Shown: positions 37,965 through 46,820 of the stretch, in pieces | How positions within the stretch are numbered: the first letter of the stretch is position 1 | Layout of the letters: every line of letters begins with the position of its first letter | Assembly (NCBI GenBank): GCA_037718865.1 | Contig: JBBJMP010000003.1 | Coordinates: 62,001 to 126,000, forward strand | From: JADCRZ01 sp037718865 | Lineage (GTDB): Bacteria > Bacteroidota > Bacteroidia > Chitinophagales > Chitinophagaceae | Direction of reading: 5' to 3' | DNA: 64,000 bases | The notes under the pieces: model-generated | Database searches by the model: none | What the model saw: the letters and a program-made list of their open reading frames with translations, nothing else | Told to the model about the DNA's origin: nothing | Position numbers and translations under genes: made by a program

Positions 37965-38234
37965 ATGTTAAACCAAGTAGTCAAACGGGCTTATTACTTA
38001 AATAAGCACCTTGAAGCCTCTCTGCTTAAAGAGCGGCAAGAGTATTTGCAGAATTGTGCAAACAAAGGACTTTCGCGGCACACGCTTAAATGCATTGCTG
38101 ATTATCTCTTAAGGATAGTTCAGTTTCTTCATTTGGAAATTGATAGCATCATTACTTTAGAGGCGGTGAAGAAGGCTGCCTCACCATGGGGTAAGTTTCA
38201 GTTCAATCATCCTATGAAGAAATCTTTTTCTTAA
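37965..38234 (+). CDS. Truncated tyrosine recombinase N-terminal domain
   Basis: An 89-residue protein with a strong ribosome binding site (AGGAGGAAT, 5 bp before ATG). Its sequence LLKERQEYLQNCANKGLSRH then TLKCIADYLLRIVQFLH matches the first domain of the next recombinase (LLQGRLLYLQHWANLKAKKC then TLRRVAQYQLLIMDSLH). It therefore seems to be the core-binding start of a paralogous recombinase whose catalytic part has been lost, or a stand-alone accessory protein. No catalytic residues are present. Confidence 0.6.
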   Translation: MLNQVVKRAYYLNKHLEASLLKERQEYLQNCANKGLSRHTLKCIADYLLRIVQFLHLEIDSIITLEAVKKAASPWGKFQFNHPMKKSFS

Positions 38235-38255
38235 ACAGGAGAAAAGAGGTTCATC

Positions 38256-39578
38256 TTGCTTTCGATAGATTGGTTGAAAAAAACCAATCGTTTGGAGAGT
38301 CTTCCGGAAGAGCAAATTCCTTTATTTAATCAACTGTTTGAGCGGAGGCATGCACTTATACGTCATACTTCGGCACCATTATTACAAGGACGTCTTCTAT
38401 ATTTACAACATTGGGCTAACCTGAAAGCGAAGAAATGCACCTTGCGCAGAGTTGCACAATATCAGTTGCTGATCATGGATTCATTGCACTTTCACACTAT
38501 CCTTATGATCTCGATCCATGAAATTGAGGAAGCCGCACTGAAATGGGCTGAAAATGAAAAGGTACGTCGGCGGAATAACGCATATTCAAAATTCTCAAAA
38601 GGACGGTTCATCAATGATGCCATAGGCTGGTTTAAGATGCTGGGTTGTTTAACAAAAGATCCTGAGCCGAGCATTCCATTCCAGGAGTACCGGGACAAAT
38701 ACCTGGAATATATGATACATGAACAAGGGCTTGCAGAAGAAACTGTCTACGGGAGGTGTTCACTGTTGAAAGACTTTTTGATTAACCTAAGCGCACTGGC
38801 GAAGACGTTTGCAGCAATTTTGCCCAGCAATATTGATGAAGTGTTGACAAAGAAACACGATAAGGATAGATTATCCAGAAGGTCTGTCCAATCCTATGCA
38901 TCTGTAGTCAGGTCATTCCTAAAATATGCAGAGAATCAGCAATGGTGCCCAAAGGGAATTGCCGCCTCTATCAAGGCACCACGGGTATATCGTCATGAAA
39001 CGCTTCCTTCATCACCCCACTGGAAAGATATTAAAAGGCTGTTGGCAAATAGCCAAACAGATCATCCCACTGATATACGTGATTATGCAGTCCTGCTATT
39101 ACTTTCAGTTTACGGTATGCGTCGAAGTGAAGTTGCAGGACTGAAATTGAAGGATATTGATTGGAAAAATGAACAAGTCTATTTTAGAAGGGCAAAAAGA
39201 TCCAAGCCACAGGTCTTCCCCCTTTCCAAAATTGTTGGGGAAGCAATATTACGTTATCTGAAAGAAGTCAGACCCCAACACTGTAAGTTGAGTGAATTGT
39301 TTATTGCCCGGCGTTCACCGTATCAGGCGCTGACGGCAGAAGCTATCTATACCATTGTCAATAGACGGCTTAAACCGCTTAATCTTCCGATCAAACATCA
39401 TGGACCACACGCTTTGCGGCATGCATGTGCTACCCATTTAATAAATGAAGGTTTTTCATTAAAAGAAATCAGTGACCACCTGGGTCACCAGCAATTAGAA
39501 ACCACCCGGATATATGCGAAAGTTGACCTGATAAATCTTCGCAAGGTTGCTGAACAAAAATGGGAGGGCCTGTTATGA
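38256..39578 (+). CDS. Tyrosine recombinase, first of a trio
   Basis: A 440-residue site-specific recombinase. N-terminal helical core-binding domains (about 35-230) precede the catalytic domain with YGMRRSEVAGL (Arg I), HALRHACATHL (His-x-x-Arg), LGHQQLETTRIYAKVD (His and the tyrosine nucleophile). The start is a TTG at 38256 after AGGAGA; no ATG is available before the conserved region. The stop overlaps the next start by ATGA, indicating translational coupling, which is the signature of three-recombinase cassettes. Intact. Confidence 0.85.
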   Translation: MLSIDWLKKTNRLESLPEEQIPLFNQLFERRHALIRHTSAPLLQGRLLYLQHWANLKAKKCTLRRVAQYQLLIMDSLHFHTILMISIHEIEEAALKWAENEKVRRRNNAYSKFSKGRFINDAIGWFKMLGCLTKDPEPSIPFQEYRDKYLEYMIHEQGLAEETVYGRCSLLKDFLINLSALAKTFAAILPSNIDEVLTKKHDKDRLSRRSVQSYASVVRSFLKYAENQQWCPKGIAASIKAPRVYRHETLPSSPHWKDIKRLLANSQTDHPTDIRDYAVLLLLSVYGMRRSEVAGLKLKDIDWKNEQVYFRRAKRSKPQVFPLSKIVGEAILRYLKEVRPQHCKLSELFIARRSPYQALTAEAIYTIVNRRLKPLNLPIKHHGPHALRHACATHLINEGFSLKEISDHLGHQQLETTRIYAKVDLINLRKVAEQKWEGLL

Positions 39579-40518
39579 ACCTCTGCCAGCTAATCAATCA
39601 ATATGTACACTATAGGAGATCGCTTGGTGAAAAGTTCAAGACGAATGAGACGTATCTCAAGGACTTTTGCTCGGCTATTGGCCTGAATACCACCATTAGA
39701 TCCGTTACAGGGAAAATGGTTCGCCGTTTTCTTTATGGAAAATCTGAATGGTAATCACTGGATGGTTTGTCAAGCACACTGCACTATTAGGTCTGTACCA
39801 ATATGCAATGAGCCGGAATTATGTCACGGAAATACCGCTTCCAAAGACATTGCCAAAACGTCCTCAAGGACTTATACCCTATATATATTCACAACAAGAA
39901 CTAAAACTTCTTTTTGATGGCGCGTTGACCTATCAAAGGAATAAAAGCCACGTTGAACCTTATATGGTGCGTATGTCCCTTGTGTTGACATATACATTGG
40001 GTCTGAGAATCCATGAGACTTTATCTATTACTCTTGGCGATATTGATATGTACAACCTGGTAATCACCATCCAGCAATCAAAGTTCTATAAGTCAAGACT
40101 GGTTCCATTCAACCAGCAGGTAAAGAAAGTCTTGAAAACTTTTTTACAATGGCGCAAAGAGCATCAGCAACCGCAACATGGAGAAGCGCATTTGTTTATG
40201 AGCCAGCACAATAAACCTTTCAATGCCAGCACCCTTCGTGAAATCTTCCAACGGGTAAGGTATAATGCAGGAATCAGACGGGAAGATGGAGCTGCTTTTC
40301 AACCCAGGCTTCATGATCTCAGACGCACTTTTGCTGTTAACAGGCTGGTAAGTTGGTATTGTGAAAATAAAAATGTCCAGCAGTTGCTACCCATACTATC
40401 TGTCTACATGGGGCATACCTATCTGGCTCATACATCAGTCTACCTTAGTATGACTGATGAACTTCTTCGGGAAGCAAATAAACGTTTTGAAAAATATGTA
40501 AAAGGAGGACAATCATGA
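39575..40518 (+). pseudogene. Tyrosine recombinase, second of the trio, frameshifted
   Basis: ATG at 39575 overlaps the previous stop. The first part (MNLCQLINQYVHYRRSLGEK to FLYGKSEW) ends at TAA (39752-39754). A second frame opens at an ATG at 39748 overlapping that stop (ATGGTAA) and continues as WFVKHTALLGLYQYAMSRNY, the natural continuation, with the catalytic residues in TLGLRIHETLSI, HDLRRTFAVNRL and YMGHTYLAHTSVYLSM. So one base has been lost or gained near 39750, or the two halves are joined by reinitiation or frameshifting. The catalytic half is intact. Confidence 0.75.
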
Positions 40519-41525
40519 AAACAACATTATATGTAAGCCTTTGGATAAAGCGCTTTTTATTGGAATACCTGATCAGTATCAGAAATCTATCTAAGAATAC
40601 ACAGCTAAGCTACCGTGATACGTTCCGGTTATTGTTGCCGTTCGCAGCAAAAAAGAAAAAGAGATCGATTGATAAATTATTGGTGGAGGATATAACCCCG
40701 GATTTTATTAAAGCCTTCCTTATAGAACTGGAAACTGGCCGGAATTGTTCACCGTCCACACGTAATCAGCGATTGTCCGCTGTACATGCCTTTGCAAAGT
40801 TTATCGGACTAAATAGTCCGGAGCATGTGGAATGGTGCCGCCAGCTTCAAATGATTCCCTTTAAGCGGGCAAAACGCACCTTGATTACCTATCTTGAAAA
40901 ATCTGAGATGGATACGTTATTAAATGCTCCGGATAGAAAAACAGATCAGGGGAAACGGGATTATGCACTCTTGCTTTTTCTTTATAATACTGGCTCACGT
41001 GCTGATGAAGCCTCACAGTTGAAGATAAGCGATTTGAATATAACGGGCGTATCAAAAAGAGAACTGGCTACAGTGCTTATCAGAGGTAAAGGGAAATAAG
41101 CCCAGGCGTTGCCCCTTATGGCAACAAACAGCCCTTGAACTAAATATATCATCGCTCAGCGAATGCCATCAGAACACCTGTTCTTAAACAGGCTCAAACA
41201 GCCCTTAACCCGCTTTGGCATCCATGCCATGGTAAAACGATATGTTGAACAAGTGACTAAACAACTTCCTGCTATAAAGAAAAAGAAAGTCAGCCCGCAT
41301 GCTATACGCCATACAACGGCCACGCATTTACTTCAGGCAGGGGTTGATATCAATACGATCAGGGCATGGCTTGGTCATGTATCTATCAATACGACCAATA
41401 TTTATGCTGAGGTGGATATGGAAATGAAGGCAAAGGCATTAACCTGCTGTGAAATCAAAGAAAGTGATACGCCTACACACTGGAAGGACAACAAGGACTT
41501 GATGACCTTTTTGGATAATTTATGA
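40515..41525 (+). pseudogene. Tyrosine recombinase, third of the trio, frameshifted
   Basis: ATG at 40515 again overlaps the previous stop (ATGA). The first 194 residues (to VLIRGKGK) hold the core-binding domain and the first catalytic arginine in NTGSRADEASQL. The frame is then interrupted by TAA at 41097; KPRRCPLWQQTALELN in another frame and PSEHLFLNRLKQPLTRFG in a third continue the same protein. The C-terminal part has HAIRHTTATHL and LGHVSINTTNIYAEVD, so all catalytic residues exist but are not in one frame. Two frameshifts are needed to repair it. Confidence 0.8.
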
Positions 41526-41536
41526 ACCGAGAATCG

Positions 41537-41607
41537 CAGTTATGTGTTGTTAAATACGCGGCAACCGGCTATTCTGGTACAAAACGTGAATAAACAACAC
41601 ATAACTG
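41537..41607. repeat. 15-bp perfect inverted repeat downstream of the recombinase trio
   Basis: CAGTTATGTGTTGTT at 41537-41551 and AACAACACATAACTG at 41593-41607, perfect, with 41 bases between them. It begins 12 bp after the last recombinase stop. Position and symmetry suggest a recombinase binding or crossover site, or the element's right end. No copy was seen at the left side of the cassette. Confidence 0.6.
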
Positions 41608-41677
41608 TCTACGCAACATAAGATTTAAAGATTGGTTCGTTTGAACCGGAGTTTGCAGGTAAAATGAAAATGTCCTT

Positions 41678-42065
41678 GATTTAATAGCAAAATATTTTGC
41701 CGGTGAAGCCAGTTCAGAAGAAGCTATGTTTATTGATGATTGGATTGCTGATCCTATTAACAAGGAAGAATATAATCGCTTGTCTAAACTATGGTACAGA
41801 TTACCAGGTGCATTTGTTGCCGAGCATCTTTCAACTAACGAAGGCTGGCAACTGTTGCAGTCTTCATTGCGTTCTAAGAGGTCTGTAGCAAGCATATAAC
41901 GTTTCAATTCAAATAGAGGCTAACAAATTTTCACAATGCAGGCTCACTGCGCAGTTTCAAAATAAAACCGTAAGCTATATACTTGATGTGATCAATGCTA
42001 CACAAAACACTACGTACACACAACATGGAAATATTATCTACATTAATGGCGTCGGTTACCAATAA
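41678..42065 (+). pseudogene. FecR-type anti-sigma factor, internal deletion
   Basis: 41678-41899 reads DLIAKYFAGEASSEEAMFID then DWIADPINKEEYNRLSKLWY, the N-terminal cytoplasmic domain of FecR-family anti-sigma factors. 41943-42065 reads LTAQFQNKTVSYILDVINAT then QNTTYTQHGNIIYINGVGYQ and stop, the C-terminal DUF4974 domain. The transmembrane and FecR core between them are gone. The gene was probably paired with the receptor whose start follows. Confidence 0.7.
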
Positions 42066-42083
42066 CTCAAAATTAAAATACTG

Positions 42084-42321
42084 ATGAACGTTTATACAAA
42101 CATTATAACAATAGCAATATCAGTTGCCAGCTCTGCCACAGCACAAAGGGGTATAAAACATTAGCAAAAAAATTACAGTACCTGCAAACAATATACGTAT
42201 AGACTCGTTGCTGAAAAAGATTTCAATGCAAACAGGATTGAATTCTCTTTCAATCCAACTCAAATTATACCTTCAAAAGCATTGGCTGTAGTTAACAGCA
42301 ATCAAACGTTAATGGCTTACC
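42084..42321 (+). pseudogene. TonB-dependent receptor start with STN domain, decayed
   Basis: ATG at 42084 gives MNVYTNIITIAISVASSATA as a signal peptide, with a stop soon after. The plus strand continues in shifted frames as KKITVPANNIRIDSLLKKIS then IEFSFNPTQIIPSKALAV, the secretin/TonB short N-terminal (STN) domain used by FecR-regulated SusC receptors. The rest of the receptor is missing. Confidence 0.6.
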
Positions 42322-42356
42322 ATGCTTCATAAAAGAATGTATCTTACTTCTTATAA

Positions 42357-42667
42357 TTCGTCCAGGAAGAAATATTAAAACTGATTGAAGAAGCGCTTAC
42401 AAAAGCTCCATGTGATCTTGTTGTGGTGGAGAGCTTTGGCGACATTTTTAAAGGTGGCGATACCAACAATAACATGGCAATTCGGAATACGGTAAAAACC
42501 TTTGACAGGATTGCTTCAAAATACAATTGCCTTATCTTATTCGTTCATCACATAAATAAATGAGCATACAGGCTGGCTCCCGGGCATGAACATATACAAG
42601 GTGGTGCAGGGTTAGTATAAAAAGTTTGCTTGGCTATTCAGCCTACACAAGGGGAAGGAGACATATA
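42357..42667 (+). pseudogene. RepA-like AAA ATPase remnant of a mobile element
   Basis: The plus strand reads VQEEILKLIEEALTKAPCD then LVVVESFGDIFKGGDTNNNM, NTVKTFDRIASKYNCLILFV and HHINK, then a TGA; it continues AYRLAPGHEHIQGGAGLV, a TAA, and KVCLAIQPTQGEGDIYYN. This is the Walker-B side and C-terminal part of AAA_25/RepA-type ATPases carried by plasmids and integrative elements. The N-terminal half with the P-loop is missing. Confidence 0.65.
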
Positions 42668-45600
42668 CTATAACTTATTCAGTGTAAAATCCATTGGCAA
42701 CCCATTAACGCATTGTAAGGTGATGATGGTAGTCTCACCTGAATGATTGATTTTAGTAATAAATTTCTGGGGTATTGCCTTCCACTTTCCTTTCAGAGTT
42801 AATTTAAGTTCCACCGGGGCGCTGTAGTTTTTAAATTTTCCATTTTCGTTTTCAGGAAAATTCAAATCTGGCTGCACCGCACTTATGGTTAACGTGTTGG
42901 CATTTTTTTGCTTGACCATAACCAACGCCGGTTCGGAAACTTGTTTTAATACGCCGCACTCCAAATTGCGTTTTGCTTCAAATGCTACATAGCCTGTTGT
43001 ATTGGTTTCTTTATCAATTACAATATGTGCGATACTGTCGGCCCTGGCAATAGTAAACGATTTATCTTTTGTTGTTTTGTTTCCAAAATTCTTTTGAGTC
43101 TCTTCATCAAGAAACGGATAAACAACATATTGGTACGAAGCGTTTTTAGGCGCCATCCCGTGGTCTATCCATGCAGTTGCAAAATCACCTTCTGTTTCTT
43201 TGGCGCCCTTGCCCTTGGCGCCCATCGCGCCTGTGTTGATAGAATATTTATTGTGATAAGACTGTTGTCTTGCTTTTTTAATCTGCACCGGTGTGTTAGA
43301 GAGAATATGATAGCCATTGCCATAAGGGTCAGTCAACCAACTTCCTGATTTTGCATCTTGTTTTAAAGTGGTTTCGAATGGGAACTTGCTAATGGTTTCT
43401 GAAGACGTGTATAGAGGCACTTTGGTATCTGTCAAATACGTTTGGAAAATATTAGTTTGAGTAGGATTCTTTTCATCGATACTGGAAATATCCGTACCAA
43501 TACAGATTAATTTATCGCCGTAAGAAAACACGGATTTTTTGCCTTTCAGTCGCCCGGGATACCCTATTTTGGTTTCGGGACCATCGGCGTTAGAGCCTTT
43601 ACCTTCATTTAAAATCATTCCGAAAATACCGCTACCATCTAATTTTGTAGCTCCGGCAAAAGTCTCGTTGGAACGAAACATGATCAGCGACATTTTTGCT
43701 TCTAATTCTTTTAAGGGCAAGTATATGATGGTAGCCCCCGGATACCGGTTCCAATCCCATCCTTCTTGTTTAAATCCACTACCTTCTTCTCCTCCAGAAT
43801 TTAATAATTGAACTGTTCCGTTGGCCGGGTATCTGCCGTACCTGTTTTCATTGACATAAATTTCGGAAGCCCAAACATACTTGCTGTAGCCTTTTATGAT
43901 AGCCGCCCAATCACCACGCCTTTGTATGGCAGTGGCCGCATAAGGGAACGTATAGTATCCCGATAAATTTTCTTTGGGTATTACATTTGTTCGGGTAAAA
44001 ATTCTGCTGTTCAACGTATCTTCCTTTCCCCAAAGTCTTATGTATGCCCCGGCAACGTCTTTATCTATTTTTGAAGTTCCTTCCGGATTGCCAGCATAAG
44101 CCATTTGTAAAAATTGATCCTTCAATCCTTTGATGCCACCATTTTCCAATGGATGGCGACCGGAATTGCCAAAGCCCCAATTGTATAACTGGCTGTAAAC
44201 GCGGGTAGCCAAAAAAGCATTTTTAAAATTTTTATGCCCTTCCGTACCTATTCGAAACTGGGTACTGGATAAGATTTTAATCACTTTTGGCACCGATTCA
44301 AAAGCGCCTAAACCATAAGCCGGATAATGTCCGTTGTGGTGCCATGCCGTCCCATCAACCTTAAAGCCCCATTCTTCGTTTTGCTGCGCCAAAGTAAGGG
44401 ATATGTACCTGGAATATGCACGTAATAATGCTGCCTGCTTTTCTGGTTTTTCGACCAGGAAAATAAGCATCAAATGATAGTATGATTGAGTATTCAAGTA
44501 ATCGATGTTCACATGAAATTTGCTTTCGTCGTCCAGGAGCATCCCTACATTGAATATCCAATGTAAACTTGCTCCAACATCGCTCAACAAGCCACGATCA
44601 TTCAATAGTTGGCGCATTAAAAAAAAGGCCTCGGTAATTTCTCTAACCCCATAACCAATGTGATGCCGGGTACCTCCATTTGATCCTGCCTGCCAGCCCT
44701 GGTCAAAATAATAATTTGTCCCCATCAGGAACATTTTCTCGATCTCCTGCTTTTCTGAAGGGTTTGCGCCATCATAAGAACGAGCGAGCTTCTTTAAAAC
44801 CTTTCCGAGATCTGCGATGTCATTGAAGTTTCTTGTTCCCTGTTGTTTTTCGTCAAAATATTCTTGCTCATCCTGGAATGTCAATGGTGGTCCTACCACA
44901 GTTTTGCCACGTTCTTCAAGGTTGAGCTTTTGAAACGATTTCTGCAAAGCCTTACGAGATTCCTTTTCTTTTTTATCGGTAGCCAAATCCTGGTCAATTA
45001 GCATTTCCAAAGTTTTTAAATCCTTTTCGATGGCTAAAGAAACTGGTTTGGCTTGTAAATTTTTAATACGATCATAATTACTGATCAAGGGTAGCCAATG
45101 ATCTTCTCCTAAAACTTTATTGGCTTTAATGAAGGGAACTATCTCATCCGGATACTGGTGTCTGTCATCCTGGAATTGAGAAAAAATAATATCATCTAAA
45201 AATATCTTACCGCTTTTTCCACCGGTAGTGATCTTAAAATTATCTACATCAATTTGACTTCCCTTTTTAGGTGCGTTGCCCTTCATTTCATAAAACGGTA
45301 CCCAAATACGTCGCCATCCTTTAAAAGACAATTCAACATCGAACCAAACTTCTTTTACACCCTTTTTTTCAAACGAAATGGTGATCTTTTCATTTGTAGG
45401 CGTTTCGTTATAAATAGACATTTGCAGTGTCGGGCTCGCAGGAAAATGGTCGCCATATTTTAAAGGACTTTCCTTGAGGGTTAAAATCTTAAAGTGAGAA
45501 GTTCCCAAAGTACTTTTGCCTGTCCATTCCCATTGCAATGATGATTTTCCATACCTCCTATGCTCGTCACTTAATGAAATTTTACTTTTGGCAACTACGT

Positions 45601-45739
45601 AAAAGTTCAAGGTCTTTTCAGATTCAAAAGACTCTACAGCGGGCTTGGATTCCTCTTGTGAGAAACCAACAGCTGCCATCAAAAAAAACAACATCGTAAG
45701 TGATAATTGCTTTTTTGAATGTAAGAATGAATAGATCAT
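42668..45739 (-). CDS. PL8 lyase, chondroitinase-ABC-like
   Basis: A 1,023-residue exported lyase (signal peptide to about VGFSQ). An N-terminal beta-sandwich binding domain (about 30-195: SFESEKTLNFYVVAKSKISL, KIFLDDIIFSQFQDD) precedes the helical toroid domain and the super-sandwich domain. Catalytic residues appear in DGTAWHHNGHYPAYG (His and Tyr seven residues apart, about 465-475) and GNSGRHPLENGG (Arg, about 528), with spacing as in chondroitin ABC lyases. It cuts chondroitin, dermatan and possibly hyaluronan by beta-elimination to unsaturated disaccharides. It is followed on the same strand by galE and a NahK-like kinase for the released GalNAc. Confidence 0.9.
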   Translation of the reverse strand: MIYSFLHSKKQLSLTMLFFLMAAVGFSQEESKPAVESFESEKTLNFYVVAKSKISLSDEHRRYGKSSLQWEWTGKSTLGTSHFKILTLKESPLKYGDHFPASPTLQMSIYNETPTNEKITISFEKKGVKEVWFDVELSFKGWRRIWVPFYEMKGNAPKKGSQIDVDNFKITTGGKSGKIFLDDIIFSQFQDDRHQYPDEIVPFIKANKVLGEDHWLPLISNYDRIKNLQAKPVSLAIEKDLKTLEMLIDQDLATDKKEKESRKALQKSFQKLNLEERGKTVVGPPLTFQDEQEYFDEKQQGTRNFNDIADLGKVLKKLARSYDGANPSEKQEIEKMFLMGTNYYFDQGWQAGSNGGTRHHIGYGVREITEAFFLMRQLLNDRGLLSDVGASLHWIFNVGMLLDDESKFHVNIDYLNTQSYYHLMLIFLVEKPEKQAALLRAYSRYISLTLAQQNEEWGFKVDGTAWHHNGHYPAYGLGAFESVPKVIKILSSTQFRIGTEGHKNFKNAFLATRVYSQLYNWGFGNSGRHPLENGGIKGLKDQFLQMAYAGNPEGTSKIDKDVAGAYIRLWGKEDTLNSRIFTRTNVIPKENLSGYYTFPYAATAIQRRGDWAAIIKGYSKYVWASEIYVNENRYGRYPANGTVQLLNSGGEEGSGFKQEGWDWNRYPGATIIYLPLKELEAKMSLIMFRSNETFAGATKLDGSGIFGMILNEGKGSNADGPETKIGYPGRLKGKKSVFSYGDKLICIGTDISSIDEKNPTQTNIFQTYLTDTKVPLYTSSETISKFPFETTLKQDAKSGSWLTDPYGNGYHILSNTPVQIKKARQQSYHNKYSINTGAMGAKGKGAKETEGDFATAWIDHGMAPKNASYQYVVYPFLDEETQKNFGNKTTKDKSFTIARADSIAHIVIDKETNTTGYVAFEAKRNLECGVLKQVSEPALVMVKQKNANTLTISAVQPDLNFPENENGKFKNYSAPVELKLTLKGKWKAIPQKFITKINHSGETTIITLQCVNGLPMDFTLNKL

Positions 45740-45803
45740 AATATTATTGTTGCATTGTGTGGTTAAAAGTTGCCTGATCCAAATAGTAAGGGCAACGAAT
45801 ATT

Positions 45804-46820
45804 TTATTTTAAAGAATTTTCCCATTTCCAGGATGAAGCAACCATTTCTTCCAATCCAAATTCGGCTTGCCAGTCAAGACATTCCCTGGCTTTAGTTGTA
45901 TCAGCATATACTGCCGCGGCGTCCCCTTCACGTCTATCACCTATTTTATAATTCAGCTTTTTTTTTGTTACATTTTCAAAAGTTGAAATGATTTCCAATA
46001 CAGATGAACCATTGCCGGTACCAACATTAAAGACTTCGAAAGATGACTGCTGTTGTTTCAATAAAAGTCTCTTGCAGGCTTTTACATGCGCTTTTGCTAA
46101 ATCAACTACATGAATGTAGTCCCTTAAACAACTACCGTCAGGCGTGTCATAATCGTTCCCAAAAACAGTGAGTTGCTTTAATTTACCGGAGGCCGTTTGC
46201 ATCACGTAAGGAAACAGGTTGTTGGGAATACCTTTTGGTAACTCTCCAATCAATGCGGATTCATGTGCGCCAACAGGATTAAAATAGCGCAATGAAACAT
46301 TATCGATGTGTCCGTTAGCACATACTTTTTCCAAAATTTCTTCACCAATCTGTTTTGTGCTGCCATACGCGGACAAAGCTTTTTGGAAAGGTGTTTGTTC
46401 GGTTGCCGGTAATAACTCAGGTTGCCCATAAACAGTTGCAGAGGAAGAAAAGATTAATTTTGTCACATTATTCTGCTGCATGGCTCCTAACACATTCATC
46501 AATGAACAAAGATTGTTCTGAAAATATTTTAATGGCTCTGCAACAGATTCTCCTACCGATTTATATGCGGCAAAATGAATTACCAGATCTATATGATGCG
46601 ATTGAAATATCTTTTGTACGGCGCTGATATCGCACAGGTCATTTTCATAGAATAATGGCCTGATGCCACTAATTTCTTCTATCCTGTCAAGTATGAACTT
46701 TTCGGAATTGCTCAAATTATCAACGATGATGACGGTAAATCCATCACTCAATAATTCAACAACGGTATGCGAACCAATATATCCCAGTCCACCGGTTACC
46801 AATATGGTTTTGCCTTTCAT
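45804..46820 (-). CDS. galE: UDP-glucose/UDP-N-acetylglucosamine 4-epimerase
   Basis: A 338-residue extended short-chain dehydrogenase. NAD-binding TGGLGYIGSHTVVELL is at the start, FAAYKSVGESV follows, and the catalytic YGSTK motif lies at about 152-156 after FSSSATVYG. The rest matches GalE (VSLRYFNPVGAHESALIGE, GTPDGSCLRDYIHVVDLA-like DTPDGSCLRDYIHV). It starts at the base next to the stop region of the kinase gene. With that kinase it would move GalNAc-1-phosphate/UDP-GalNAc into UDP-GlcNAc, which is inferred from context. Confidence 0.92.
   Translation of the reverse strand: MKGKTILVTGGLGYIGSHTVVELLSDGFTVIIVDNLSNSEKFILDRIEEISGIRPLFYENDLCDISAVQKIFQSHHIDLVIHFAAYKSVGESVAEPLKYFQNNLCSLMNVLGAMQQNNVTKLIFSSSATVYGQPELLPATEQTPFQKALSAYGSTKQIGEEILEKVCANGHIDNVSLRYFNPVGAHESALIGELPKGIPNNLFPYVMQTASGKLKQLTVFGNDYDTPDGSCLRDYIHVVDLAKAHVKACKRLLLKQQQSSFEVFNVGTGNGSSVLEIISTFENVTKKKLNYKIGDRREGDAAAVYADTTKARECLDWQAEFGLEEMVASSWKWENSLK

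Noticed and set aside
41537..41607. Integron attC-type site
   Set aside because: It lacks the RYYYAAC/GTTRRRY boxes in the right order and no integron integrase is present.
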